Origin: Anaeropeptidivorans aminofermentans
Lineage (GTDB): Bacteria; Bacillota; Clostridia; Lachnospirales; UBA5962
Length of the DNA: 64,000 nucleotides
Assembly (NCBI RefSeq): GCF_940670685.1
Contig: NZ_OW711693.1
Location: 1,922,001-1,986,000, forward strand
Direction of reading: 5' to 3'
In this document: positions 48,716 to 56,859 of the stretch, piece by piece
Numbering within the stretch: the first letter of the stretch is position 1
How the letters are laid out: every line of letters starts with the position of its first letter
The notes under the pieces: generated by a model
Seen by the model: the letters and a program-made list of their open reading frames with translations, nothing else
What the model was told of the DNA's origin: nothing
Database searches by the model: none
Made by a program: the position numbers and the translations under genes

Positions 48716-49228
48716 ATGAAAAAAATATCTGTTTTTTTATTATCTTGTATCTTTCTTTCCGGTTGCACAACGTCTAATGAAAACCTTGCAACCAAGGCGG
48801 ATATCAGAATAAATAATGGTAATTCTCAAATATATGAAAATAATGAAAGCTATGCCAACGGAAACTCTTCCTACGAAATGGAAAAATTTGATGAAAAGAA
48901 TCAAACCATAGATAATATTTCCGATACGATTTCAGGAGAAATAGAATCTTTGGATGAAGTCAATGAGGCTAACGTCGTCATCGTGGGAAACTCCGCAATA
49001 GTAGGGATAGAGCTTGTTAAAGATATACCTGAGAGCGAGCTTGTAAGCCTTAAAATTACCGTTGAAACTTTAGTAAAATCCATGGTTCCTGAAATAGAAA
49101 ATGTAGCCGTTACCACCGCTCCCGACCTTATGAGAAGAATACAAGGGTTTACAACGGATAATGAAGAAAATAAAAATACAACTAAAGAGCAGAAGGATAT
49201 AACGGAAGAGCTTGCTCCTATACTATAA
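48716..49228 (+). CDS. YhcN/YlaJ family sporulation lipoprotein
   Basis: 170 residues. A lipoprotein signal peptide with lipobox LSGC (Cys17) leads into a low-complexity Asn/Ser-rich region and then the YhcN/YlaJ domain: VNEANVVIVGNSAIVGIELV and TVETLVKSMVPEIENVAVTT, DLMRRIQGF. Members are spore inner-membrane or coat-associated lipoproteins in Bacilli and Clostridia. ACAGGAGG precedes the ATG. Single gene with its own terminator at 49235-49270. Confidence 0.85.
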   Translation: MKKISVFLLSCIFLSGCTTSNENLATKADIRINNGNSQIYENNESYANGNSSYEMEKFDEKNQTIDNISDTISGEIESLDEVNEANVVIVGNSAIVGIELVKDIPESELVSLKITVETLVKSMVPEIENVAVTTAPDLMRRIQGFTTDNEENKNTTKEQKDITEELAPIL

Positions 49229-49234
49229 ATAAAA

Positions 49235-49270
49235 AAGCCTCTAAAAGTAAATTTAAGCTTTAAGAGGCTT
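49235..49270 (+). terminator. terminator after the lipoprotein gene
   Basis: AAGCCTCT pairs with AGAGGCTT across a 20-base loop, followed by ATTTATT. Confidence 0.7.
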
Positions 49271-49454
49271 ATTTATTGCAATAATAGGTGTTTTTATTAT
49301 ATAATGTTTTTGATTTGACTCATAAACTTAATAAATATTTTATTGGATTTATACCTTTTTTAAGTTAAACTATATTAAATCTATTTTTGTTTTTTTCATA
49401 CTTATTTATGTAAACTACGTATAATTTTTAAGATTAAGGAAAGGTGTGTTATTT

Positions 49455-50579
49455 TTGAAATTACTTAAAAGAATATTACCTGTAGTATTGTCATCATTAT
49501 TAATAATACAGGCTGTTCCTGCTTATGCCCTTACCGAGACAAATGCAGAACTTACGAACCTTACGGTTCCAGAGGCCACAAGAAGAGCCATAGACCATAA
49601 TGAGTCCATTAAAAAGAGCAATGAAACTGAGGATTTAAGCGACGATAAGTATACTCTTTTGCGAGAATCCGCGAGAAATGCTACAACTGAAGACGCTGTA
49701 TTTACCGCCTATACGAACCTCCTTCAGTTTGAGCTTTCCAGGTCCTTAAATATAAAAAATATTAAGGCACAAGAAGAAAATGTTGAACACGGCATCATTC
49801 AAATATTCAATAATATATTAAACGCCGAAGAGGGGCTTGCCGTATATGATGAAAATCTTAAATTAACTAAAAAAGAGCTGGATATCACTTTTTTAAAGCT
49901 TGGGCTTGGGCTTGCTTCTCAGTTTGATTATGACAGCGCAAAGGCAGCATATGAAAACATGTTAATTCAGAGAAACTTACAGCAAAGCGGTATAGACAAA
50001 GCATATCGTCAGCTTAACGAAACCATGGGGCAGGATTTAAATAAAAAATATAATCTTGTTCTCAATTTAGATTATGAGCTTCTCGGTGAAGTTAATTTAA
50101 CAACATATGCATCTAAGTTTATTGCAAATAGTCTTGCCATCAAACAGGCAAAAGATGATATTCAAGTGGCTCAGTATGCGCTTGATACCCACACATATAA
50201 TTATGATCCCTATACAGGCCTTGAAATCAGCGCCGGCGGAACCAAGCAGGAAAAGGAAATGGATTTATCCAGAGCAAAAAGAAACCTTACTTCTACGGAA
50301 GAAAGCGTTAAAAAAAGTGTAATAGATACCTATAATTCCATAAAGGATTTAGAACTGAAAATTGCTTCACAGGAAATAGAGCTTGAAAATTTAAATGCAA
50401 AGCTTGATATAGCCCAAAAGAGACTTGAGCTTGGCCAGGTTACACAGCTTAGCGTAGACAAACTCCTGCTAGAAAAACATAACCTTGAATATGAAATGGA
50501 AACCAATAAAAATGACCACGCTATTCTTATTATGGCTTTTAAAAATCCTAATATTATTGCTTCGGCATCTGCCAAGTAA
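49455..50579 (+). CDS. TolC-like (OEP superfamily) secreted protein
   Basis: About 374 residues. Signal peptide (MKLLKRILPVVLSSLLIIQA, VPAYA cleavage) then long helices with heptad spacing: TVPEATRRAIDHNESIKKSN, LDITFLKLGLGLASQFDYDS and, in the second half, EIELENLNAKLDIAQKRLEL, GQVTQLSVDKLLLEKHNLEY. That doubled helical-hairpin layout is the outer-membrane-efflux TolC fold, which also occurs in monoderm Clostridia. A GTG 9 bases upstream is possible, but the TTG at 49455 with AGGAAAGGTG is preferred. Its partner pump is not in the window. Confidence 0.75.
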   Translation: MKLLKRILPVVLSSLLIIQAVPAYALTETNAELTNLTVPEATRRAIDHNESIKKSNETEDLSDDKYTLLRESARNATTEDAVFTAYTNLLQFELSRSLNIKNIKAQEENVEHGIIQIFNNILNAEEGLAVYDENLKLTKKELDITFLKLGLGLASQFDYDSAKAAYENMLIQRNLQQSGIDKAYRQLNETMGQDLNKKYNLVLNLDYELLGEVNLTTYASKFIANSLAIKQAKDDIQVAQYALDTHTYNYDPYTGLEISAGGTKQEKEMDLSRAKRNLTSTEESVKKSVIDTYNSIKDLELKIASQEIELENLNAKLDIAQKRLELGQVTQLSVDKLLLEKHNLEYEMETNKNDHAILIMAFKNPNIIASASAK

Positions 50580-50590
50580 AATGTCTAAAA

Positions 50591-50630
50591 CAAGAGTATC
50601 GTTCACAATGAACGATACTCTTGTTTTTGC
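50591..50630 (+). terminator. Rho-independent terminator of the TolC-like gene
   Basis: CAAGAGTATCGTTCA and TGAACGATACTCTTG form a 15-bp stem with a CAA loop followed by TTTTTGCTTTTTTT. It marks the left edge of the mobile island. Confidence 0.93.
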
Positions 50631-50691
50631 TTTTTTTGTCCTAATAAGTAGAACGAAATAAACGAACCTACTGATTGGAGGCAAAAATATT

Positions 50692-51030
50692 ATGCCGAAA
50701 AGAGAACGCAATTTGAGGCTACATATCATGGTAACTCATGAAGAATTAGCCGCCATACGAGAACGCATGGCAGAAGTAAACATCCAAAATCAGAGCGCAT
50801 TTATTCGCAAGCTGGCCCTTGATGGATATGCCGTAAATTTTGACCTTGCGCCTGTAAAAGAGCTATCCCTGCAACGCCAAAGCGTGAATAATCTTGCTCC
50901 AATTGCAAAATACGCAAAGGCTTATAATGCCTATCAATCTGAAATTGAGGAACTGCAAAAAGGTTATGGCGAGTTATGGAAACAGTATTCAAGGCTCTTG
51001 GAACACCTTGCAAAACTGGTTGCACTTTAG
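50692..51030 (+). CDS. mobC: MobC-like plasmid mobilization relaxosome protein
   Basis: 112 residues. MPKRERNLRLHIMVTHEELA, AIRERMAEVNIQNQSAFIRK and LALDGYAVNFDLAPVKELSL are the ribbon-helix-helix and following helix of MobC from Tn1549-type elements. MobC opens the origin of transfer for the relaxase. The relaxase gene normally downstream is absent. GGAGG precedes the ATG. Length is normal for the family. Confidence 0.78.
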   Translation: MPKRERNLRLHIMVTHEELAAIRERMAEVNIQNQSAFIRKLALDGYAVNFDLAPVKELSLQRQSVNNLAPIAKYAKAYNAYQSEIEELQKGYGELWKQYSRLLEHLAKLVAL

Positions 51031-51031
51031 G

Positions 51032-51056
51032 ACTTCGGGCCGAGTTGGCCCGAAGT
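51032..51056 (+). promoter_or_regulatory. element-specific hairpin, first copy
   Basis: ACTTCGGGCC and GGCCCGAAGT pair across GAGTT, right behind the mobC stop. A sister hairpin with the same core (GGGCCAAGTTGGCCCG) is at 53236-53262. Confidence 0.75.
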
Positions 51057-51166
51057 GAAACAAGGAATGAGCGACGGCGAAATGACGCAACAAAAGCCGG
51101 ATTTGGAAATGCTCTCCAACAAGCAACTTTGAGAATTTTACTGCAAGGGAAAAATCCCAAAATGTA

Positions 51167-51190
51167 CAAGTGTGTGTACACTTGCCCTGC
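51167..51190 (+). other. candidate oriT nic region
   Basis: CAAGTGT and ACACTTG form an inverted repeat across GTGT and are followed by CCCTGC. An inverted repeat directly before the nick is the usual layout of mobilizable-element origins, and MobC is coded just upstream. Known by resemblance only; a biochemical nick site is not shown. Confidence 0.4.
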
Positions 51191-51258
51191 TTGCTGGTTA
51201 GCGGAGAGGCCAGAAATACCCATAAAATAACAGAGTGAGAATATAATTCAGTCCCTTC

Positions 51259-51307
51259 TTGACAAGTGATCAGTTGTTCACTATAATAATGGTGAACGAT
51301 TGATCAC
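51259..51307 (+). promoter_or_regulatory. promoter and TetR operator of the cargo operon
   Basis: TTGACA (51259-51264), 17 bases, TATAAT (51282-51287): a perfect sigma-A promoter. A 16-bp arm GTGATCAGTTGTTCAC (51266-51281) fills the spacer and its inverted partner GTGAACGATTGATCAC (51292-51307) lies after the -10 box, with 14 of 16 bases paired. The TetR product is expected to bind it and repress its own operon. Confidence 0.85.
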
Positions 51308-51330
51308 CATTATTATTGATGGAGGTTATT

Positions 51331-51966
51331 ATGCCAAAAAACGAAACAAGAGATACAAAGGAAGTTATTTTGACAGTTGCACTAAAACTGTTTTCTGAAA
51401 GAGGTTACGAAGGGGTTGGTATCCGTGACATATCAAAAGAAATCGGAATACGGGAGAGCGCCCTTTATAAGCATTATAGCGGAAAGCAAGACATTTTTGA
51501 CTCAATTCTCAAAGACATTGAGCGTCGTTATCAAGAGGAAGTTTCTACTTTTATTCCCTCTGAAAGCATGGCCAATATTCTCTCAGGAGAAAGTGATGTA
51601 AGAGAGGAATTATTCCGTATCAGCTTTACAATGTTTCAGTTCTATCTCAAAACAGAGTATGGTTCGCAGCTGCGTAGAATGTTGACAATGGAACAGTATA
51701 GAACTTCGAAGGCAAGCAAGTTTTTTAGGGAATTGATAATAGACAAGGGCTTGGATTATATATCAGGCGTGTTCACTGATTTAATAAATACCGGGGTTTA
51801 TGTTGATGCTGACTCAATGGTAATGGCCTTGCAGTTTTATTCCCCTTTGTATTTGCTGTTATCCAAATACGACAATCAGCCTGAAAAATATGAAGAAGCT
51901 TTATCCTTTTTAGAAAAACACATTACGATATTCAATAAAACCTATTTAAGGAGCGATAAACAATGA
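51331..51966 (+). CDS. TetR/AcrR family transcriptional regulator
   Basis: About 211 residues. N-terminal HTH (about 10-55): TKEVILTVALKLFSERGYEG, VGIRDISKEIGIRESALYKH, YSGKQDIFDSIL. The C-terminal ligand domain is all-helical and of unknown specificity. The ATG at 51331 follows GGAGG; an in-frame start five codons upstream overlaps it. Its stop overlaps the next ATG (ATGA), so the three genes form one operon. The dyad in the promoter makes autorepression likely. Confidence 0.88.
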   Translation: MPKNETRDTKEVILTVALKLFSERGYEGVGIRDISKEIGIRESALYKHYSGKQDIFDSILKDIERRYQEEVSTFIPSESMANILSGESDVREELFRISFTMFQFYLKTEYGSQLRRMLTMEQYRTSKASKFFRELIIDKGLDYISGVFTDLINTGVYVDADSMVMALQFYSPLYLLLSKYDNQPEKYEEALSFLEKHITIFNKTYLRSDKQ

Positions 51967-52331
51967 GAGGAATTGGCGTATTAGCAGTGGAGTGGTTTAT
52001 AACCGGCCTGATTGTTTATGCAGGACTATCCGGCAAACAAATATTATTCATCAATGGGCCCAGACCGGCTGTTATTACTTTGGGCGCAATCGGATTTACA
52101 ATGTGTATGATTATGCCAACAATCGGCAAATTTATCAGCAATGCACCTGCTCACCCGCTCACCATCATGGGCTACATCTTTGGGACAATCGCATTACTTA
52201 CAACAGCAATACAAATATTCAAATGGAAAATTCCTATCCTTTATGACCCCAAAATTGCGCTTTTTGTAGTTGCTGGCTGCATTGTCATAAAGTCGATTAT
52301 TGGCAGGTTTGCACCGTTGATAGTTAAATAA
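51963..52331 (+). CDS. four-helix small membrane protein
   Basis: 122 residues with four hydrophobic segments (VEWFITGLIVYAGLSG, VITLGAIGFTMCMIM, LTIMGYIFGTIALLTTAIQI, IALFVVAGCIVIKSIIG). No family recognised beyond that. It overlaps the tetR stop by four bases and precedes the flavodoxin by 22 bases, so it belongs to the same operon. A role in sensing or exporting the TetR ligand is inference. Confidence 0.65.
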   Translation: MRGIGVLAVEWFITGLIVYAGLSGKQILFINGPRPAVITLGAIGFTMCMIMPTIGKFISNAPAHPLTIMGYIFGTIALLTTAIQIFKWKIPILYDPKIALFVVAGCIVIKSIIGRFAPLIVK

Positions 52332-52353
52332 ATAGCTGAAAAGAGGGCGTTTT

Positions 52354-52770
52354 ATGAATATTGAAGTGCGTTATTATTCAAAATCAGGTAATACAAAGAA
52401 AATAGCAGATGCTATCGCTAAACAAGCAAGGGTATCCGCAAGGTCAATTCATGAAAAAATACAAGGCGAAGTCGATATATTGTTTTTAGGAACAGGCATA
52501 TATGCTTTTGACATTGACCCGGAACTAAAAGAATATATCTCGACCTTAAATCCGACGAGTATCAAAATGGTTGTAGTATTCAGCACAGCGGCTATCGTTA
52601 AGTCTGCTTATGAAAAGACCAAAAAATATCTTCAAAACCAAGGACTTAATGTATCAGATAAAGAATACCATTGTCCCGGTCACTATATGATTTTGCGTAA
52701 GGGGCGTCCAAATGCTGATGATATAAAAAAAGCCGAGCAGTTTGCAAAATCAATAATCAACAGTTTATGA
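52354..52770 (+). CDS. flavodoxin-family protein
   Basis: 138 residues. The N-terminal phosphate-binding loop RYYSKSGNTKKIADAI (consensus S-x-T-G-N-T-like S-x-S-G-N-T-x) and LFLGTGIYAFDIDPELKEYI, VFSTAAIVKSAYEKTKKYL form a flavodoxin fold likely to bind FMN. Electron-transfer or quinone/diazo-type reduction is typical. Third gene of the TetR-controlled operon. AGAGGGCG precedes the ATG. Confidence 0.82.
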   Translation: MNIEVRYYSKSGNTKKIADAIAKQARVSARSIHEKIQGEVDILFLGTGIYAFDIDPELKEYISTLNPTSIKMVVVFSTAAIVKSAYEKTKKYLQNQGLNVSDKEYHCPGHYMILRKGRPNADDIKKAEQFAKSIINSL

Positions 52771-52795
52771 AACGATTCGTTTGGAGCGATAACTA

Positions 52796-53200
52796 TTGAC
52801 TTTGGGCCAATTATAATAAAATATTGAAAACATACCCGCCGCTTATGCAGAAAAGAAAAAAAACGTTGTTCGGCGGGGTATAGCTATGTCATGAAAACGT
52901 ACTATTGCAGAACGGCGGTTTTGAGATAATAAAGTCGCTGTTCTCTATTTATTAGAGGGCCTGGTAGTGTGCGCCCTTTTCCAGATAGAGCAGCTTTGGG
53001 AATGGAGGTTTCCCATGTATACAAAGCCGTTTTTCTCTATTTGGGAGGGTCCGTTGCCTTTTTGTAACGGCCAAATGTAGCAGAAATCCTATTTCTGCTT
53101 GTTTCTGAAAAATCTTATATATTTTGGGCCAACCAGTGCGGCCATTTTTCATATGACACCGTTCGAGTTTTTTCTCGGATAGGTGTTTTTTTATACCTTT
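52796..53200 (+). promoter_or_regulatory. leader region with stacked hairpins and terminator
   Basis: TTGACT at 52796 begins a possible promoter. Downstream are a TACCCGCCG/CGGCGGGGTA hairpin (52833-52880), an AGAACGGCG/CGCTGTTCT hairpin, GGGC...GCGCCCTTTT (52956-52975), then a 21-aa ORF, a GCAGAAAT/ATTTCTGC hairpin (53080-53098) and an ACACC...GGTGT hairpin with TTTTTTT (53155-53195). The arrangement looks like transcription or translation attenuation ahead of a gene that is now missing. Confidence 0.5.
53015..53080 (+). CDS. 21-aa leader peptide candidate
   Basis: ATG behind GGAGG opens a frame reading MYTKPFFSIWEGPLPFCNGQ plus a final M. It is closed by TAG, which is joined to the next hairpin. 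Short ORFs in such leader regions control downstream resistance or transfer genes by ribosome stalling. No downstream resistance gene exists here. Confidence 0.45.
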   Translation: MYTKPFFSIWEGPLPFCNGQM

Positions 53201-53235
53201 TTTTCACTGACAGCGCATGGGACAAGCCTCAATGC

Positions 53236-53262
53236 GACTACGGGCCAAGTTGGCCCGTAGTC
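53236..53262 (+). promoter_or_regulatory. element-specific hairpin, second copy
   Basis: GACTACGGGCC and GGCCCGTAGTC pair across AAGTT. It matches the core of the hairpin behind mobC. Confidence 0.75.
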
Positions 53263-53334
53263 CTGCCCCGTTGCCGCTCCCCGTCCTCTCCATTCCGATT
53301 CGCTATCCCAAAAATTGAAATGGAGGAACGCCCT

Positions 53335-53553
53335 ATGACTAAAATCAATCTGCGAGACTTTTACGCGTTTTATAATTCCGACCTTTTTATTGAGATACCC
53401 GATGAAGTGAAAACTGCCATTTTGGAATCGGAACGGTTAGAAAAGAATTACATTCGCCGTCGCTATTATAACAAAGCCCATTATTCATTGGACACTAACG
53501 ACGGAATCGAAAAGGATATCTTTTCGTGTCCCCTTTCCCCTTGTGAGCTTTAG
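53335..53553 (+). pseudogene. truncated sigma-70-like gene of Tn1549-type element
   Basis: 73 residues, beginning MTKINLRDFYAFYNSDLFIE and running through RRRYYNKAHYSLDTNDGIEK and FSCPLSPCEL. Its N-terminal part resembles the sigma-factor-like proteins found in Tn1549-type elements, which continue with a sigma-4 HTH region of about another 80 residues. The frame closes here, so the DNA-binding part is lost. GGAGG lies 8 bases before ATG, as in intact members. Confidence 0.65.
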
Positions 53554-54028
53554 GAACGTAAAATGACTGCCTAACAACTGTATAAACAAGGAAAACGGAT
53601 TTATGCCCACTACATATCATAAGTTCCTGCTCTAATATCCTTCCTTTTCCCTTTGATTCGGCAAAAAAATCAATAAATTTATTGTAAATATGTATAAAAA
53701 GTTTTTTTGTGACTTATGCAATGTATCCAATTATTCTCGCGCTCTCCTGAAACCCTTGTAAATGCTGGGTTTCCAATTCTTTTCCTGAGTTTTTTCAGCT
53801 TGACGCCGATTATAAGAAGTATTATAATTGAACTGAAAATTATGTATAATTTACAAAAAACAGTAATATTTATTATATTTTTTATTAATATAATTCTTAT
53901 TACTGTGTCTGCTGTTTATAGCTTGGTTCATTACGGCAAAATTCACAAGTATATTTGTTTTGTAAGCTTTCAGCAGCAGAATGGATAAGAGGTAAATTAT
54001 AAAATTAAAAATCCAGGAGGTTTTAAAA
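53554..54028. other. intergenic region, no confident gene
   Basis: It includes a stretch CTCCTGAAACCCTTG near 53742 that looks foreign, and a 90-codon hydrophobic frame (53716-53988) without SD or recognisable domain, which I do not accept. The right end of the island and the serC promoter should lie here. Confidence 0.45.
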
Positions 54029-55111
54029 ATGGAGAGAGTACGCAATTTTTCTGCTGGCCCGGGAGTAATCCCCGTTCCAGTTCTTGAAACAGCAGCTAAA
54101 GAAATGCTTAACTACCGCGGAAGCGGAATGTCAGTAATGGAAATGAGCCATCGTTCAAAGGTTTTTATTGAAATTGCCGAAAACGCAGAAGCTCTTTTAA
54201 GAGAAATCATGAACATCCCTTCCAACTACAAAGTTCTCTTCCTTCAAGGCGGAGCATCTACCCAATTCAGCATGGTTCCGCTGAACCTTTTCAGAAACAG
54301 CAAGAAATGCGATATGGTAAATACAGGCCAATGGGCTTCCAAGGCGATTAAAGAAGCTAAAAAATTCGGAACAGTAAACGTTGTTGCTTCTTCTGAAGAC
54401 ACAAATTTTGACCGTATTCCTGAAATTGACAGTTCCAAATTCTCAAGCGATGCAGACTACTTCCATATTACAAGCAACAATACCATCTTCGGTACAAGGT
54501 TCACAAGCCTCCCGGATACAGGAGACGTTCCCCTTGTTTGCGACATGAGCTCAAACATTCTTTCAGAAGTATATGATGTTTCCAAATTCGGCCTTATTTA
54601 TGCCGGTGCTCAGAAAAACATGGGACCTGCAGGCCTTACAGTTGTAATCATCAGAGACGACCTTATAGGCCATGCCGATAAGAGCATTCCTACAATGCTT
54701 GATTACAAAATCCATGCGGAAGCTGACTCTATGTATAACACTCCCCCAACCTATGCGATGTACATAGCCGGCCTTGTTTATCAGTGGGTTAAGGATTTAG
54801 GCGGAGTTGCTGCAATGCAGAAAATAAACGAAGAAAAAGCTGCTATATTATATGATTTCCTTGACGAATCCAGCATGTTCAAGGGAACAGTTGTTAAAAA
54901 AGACCGCTCTTTAATGAACGTTCCTTATGTTACAGGAAACGAAGAATTAGACAGTAAATTCATTAAAGAAGCCGAAAAAGCAGGCTTTGTAAACCTTAAA
55001 GGATACAGAACGGTAGGCGGTATGAGAGCAAGTATCTACAATGCTATGCCTGTTGAAGACATTAAAGATTTAGTTGAATTCATGAAGAAATTTGAAGTAG
55101 ATAATAAATAA
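54029..55111 (+). CDS. serC: phosphoserine aminotransferase
   Basis: 360 residues. FSAGPGVIPVPVLETAAKEM at the start, GGASTQFSMVPLNL, and the pyridoxal-phosphate lysine in GLIYAGAQKNMGPAGLTVV. C-terminal GFVNLKGYRTVGGMRASIYN. It converts 3-phosphohydroxypyruvate and glutamate to phosphoserine. AGGAGG precedes the ATG. First gene of serC-serA, which are 20 bases apart, with DUF1015 downstream. Confidence 0.96.
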   Translation: MERVRNFSAGPGVIPVPVLETAAKEMLNYRGSGMSVMEMSHRSKVFIEIAENAEALLREIMNIPSNYKVLFLQGGASTQFSMVPLNLFRNSKKCDMVNTGQWASKAIKEAKKFGTVNVVASSEDTNFDRIPEIDSSKFSSDADYFHITSNNTIFGTRFTSLPDTGDVPLVCDMSSNILSEVYDVSKFGLIYAGAQKNMGPAGLTVVIIRDDLIGHADKSIPTMLDYKIHAEADSMYNTPPTYAMYIAGLVYQWVKDLGGVAAMQKINEEKAAILYDFLDESSMFKGTVVKKDRSLMNVPYVTGNEELDSKFIKEAEKAGFVNLKGYRTVGGMRASIYNAMPVEDIKDLVEFMKKFEVDNK

Positions 55112-55131
55112 TATTTTTAAGGAGTTTTAAA

Positions 55132-56280
55132 ATGTATAAAATTCTCACTTTAAATAAAATTTCTTCCATAGGAACCGATTGCCTCTGCCCCGATAAATAT
55201 ACAATCGTTAACGAAGAAGCTTCTCCAGACGGTATTTTGTTAAGAAGTGCCAGCATGCACGAAATGGAGCTTCCTGAAAGCTTAAAGGCAGTTGCGAGAG
55301 CAGGTGCGGGAGTTAATAACATTCCACTCGATAAATGCGCTGATCAGGGTATCGTTGTTTTCAATACTCCCGGAGCCAATGCCAATGCCGTTAAAGAGCT
55401 TGTATTATGCTCAATCTTTCTTGCTTCAAGAAAAATCGTTCAGGGTATTAACTGGACTCAGTCTCTTAATGGCCAGGAAGGCGTAGCAAAGCTCGTTGAA
55501 AAAGGCAAAGGGGATTTTGTAGGCCCTGAAATAAAAGGCAAAAAGCTTGGCGTTATCGGCTTAGGTGCAATTGGTACTTTAGTTGCCAATGATGCTGTTC
55601 ATTTAGGCATGGAAGTATATGCTTACAACCGTACTTTAAACGCCAATGTAGGATTAAAGCTTAATCCCCAGATACATCTTACAGATATTGAAACTATCGT
55701 TAAAACCTGTGATTATATTTCATTACATATCGCTTTAACCCCTGAAACAAAGCATATGTTTAATGCCGATACCTTTAATAAGGTTAAAAAAGGTGTTCGG
55801 ATACTGAACTTCTCAAGAAATGAGCTTGTAGATAATGAAGCTCTTAAAAAAGCCCTTGAGGATAATACAGTATCTTCATATGTGATAGACTTCCCGACAG
55901 AAGATGTTTTGGGCGTAGATAATATTATAACCATCCCTCATTTAGGTGCTTCTACTCCAGAGAGCGAAGATAACTGCGCTTATATGGCAGCTACTCAAAT
56001 AGCTGAATACCTTGAAAAAGGCAATATCGTAAATTCTGTTAACTATCCTGACTGCTCTATGGCCTATACAGGAAACAAACGTATTTGTGTCCTTGGAAAA
56101 GGCTTATCCGTTGACAGCATAACTTCTTTCGTTAAAGAAACAGGAAATACGATTTCTGCCATGGTAAATGCATCTAAAGGAGAATACAGCTATACTATAA
56201 TTGACGTTTCTGAAAACGAAGTAAAGGATATGAGCGGACTTAAAAATATAGCAGGCGTTACCGGCTATAGAGTAATTTAA
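55132..56280 (+). CDS. serA: D-3-phosphoglycerate dehydrogenase, short form
   Basis: 382 residues. NAD-binding GVIGLGAIGTLVANDAVHLG, substrate-binding RAGAGVNNIPLD, catalytic His in PHLGASTPESEDNC and Arg/Glu nearby. The C-terminus is a short ACT-like remnant ending in GVTGYRVI, much smaller than the two-domain tail of E. coli SerA; serine feedback may be weak or act otherwise. TAAGGAG precedes ATG. Operon with serC; opens serine synthesis from glycolysis. Confidence 0.95.
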   Translation: MYKILTLNKISSIGTDCLCPDKYTIVNEEASPDGILLRSASMHEMELPESLKAVARAGAGVNNIPLDKCADQGIVVFNTPGANANAVKELVLCSIFLASRKIVQGINWTQSLNGQEGVAKLVEKGKGDFVGPEIKGKKLGVIGLGAIGTLVANDAVHLGMEVYAYNRTLNANVGLKLNPQIHLTDIETIVKTCDYISLHIALTPETKHMFNADTFNKVKKGVRILNFSRNELVDNEALKKALEDNTVSSYVIDFPTEDVLGVDNIITIPHLGASTPESEDNCAYMAATQIAEYLEKGNIVNSVNYPDCSMAYTGNKRICVLGKGLSVDSITSFVKETGNTISAMVNASKGEYSYTIIDVSENEVKDMSGLKNIAGVTGYRVI

Positions 56281-56859
56281 TTCCTCTCCCCTTGCCCTTT
56301 TGCTTTTTAAAATTAGAGCATTCTCTTAATTTAAAATTTGCTCTGATGCGTGTTTTGAAATACTCAAGCCTGCAAAGTTCCTGTAAAATACCTTTTTAGG
56401 AACTAAACAAGGCTTGAAATTTCAAAACCCGCTATAGGGGCGTATTGATACTAAATAAGTATGCAGATAAAAGCTACGATTTTCACTTAATCTCGTAGCT
56501 TGCTTATTCATGATGGAAAGTTACGAACCTAGAAAACAGAGAAGACGTATTTCAAAGACATCTTCTGTACTTAGTAAGTGACAATTCCTGTTTTATTTTA
56601 ATATAAAAAATAATTGATGTAATGCCTGCATAAAAAGATTTGTCAGTTTGCATAAATTGTATTATGTAAATTTCTCCCCAGAGGCTGACCAAAAATATGT
56701 TTAGCATCAATACGCCCTATTAATTAAAGAATAGAATATACTGTTGTAAAATTAGGCAAAGTTTGAAAAGTTTATTTGCAGGAAAACATTGCGTTGCTAT
56801 AGCAAAATAGACGCTGTTTTGGGCTTTTCGGGCACGCCGTAAAATACAGGAGGTACTAT
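56281..56859. other. intergenic region with two hairpins
   Basis: Between about 56352 and 56428 GTTTTGAAAT plus CAAGCCT pair with AGGCTTG plus ATTTCAAAAC around an inner AGTTCCT/AGGAACT stem: a long imperfect hairpin. Another, AAGCTACGA/TCGTAGCTT, is at about 56471-56500. Either may end the serA message. No gene is seen. Confidence 0.5.

Larger units (their letters stand above)
50692..53553. mobile_element. decayed Tn1549-like conjugative/mobilizable element remnant
   Basis: The segment between the TolC-like terminator and the truncated sigma gene carries MobC, an oriT-like site, cargo genes, a leader region and part of a sigma-like gene, all of the kind found in Tn1549-type elements of gut Clostridia. 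Relaxase, coupling protein, recombinase and conjugation genes are missing, so it cannot move by itself. Its codon use and GC are higher than the neighbours' in the 53.0-53.3 kb part. No clear direct repeat or att site was found, so the exact ends are uncertain. Confidence 0.6.

Noticed and set aside
50591-50623. Second TetR operator (ATCGTTCAC...TGAACGAT resembles the operator half-site)
   Set aside because: It is a 15-bp stem with a U-tract directly behind the TolC-like stop, so terminator function explains it; the shared GTTCAC is short.
52956-52975. GTGTGCGCCCT as a MOBQ-type nic site
   Set aside because: It resembles the R1162-type nick, but it sits within a GGGC/GCCC terminator-like stem in the leader; the oriT candidate next to mobC is more fitting. 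Not excluded.
53716-53988. 90-codon hydrophobic frame before serC
   Set aside because: No SD, AT-driven hydrophobicity, no recognisable family; may be the edge of the island.
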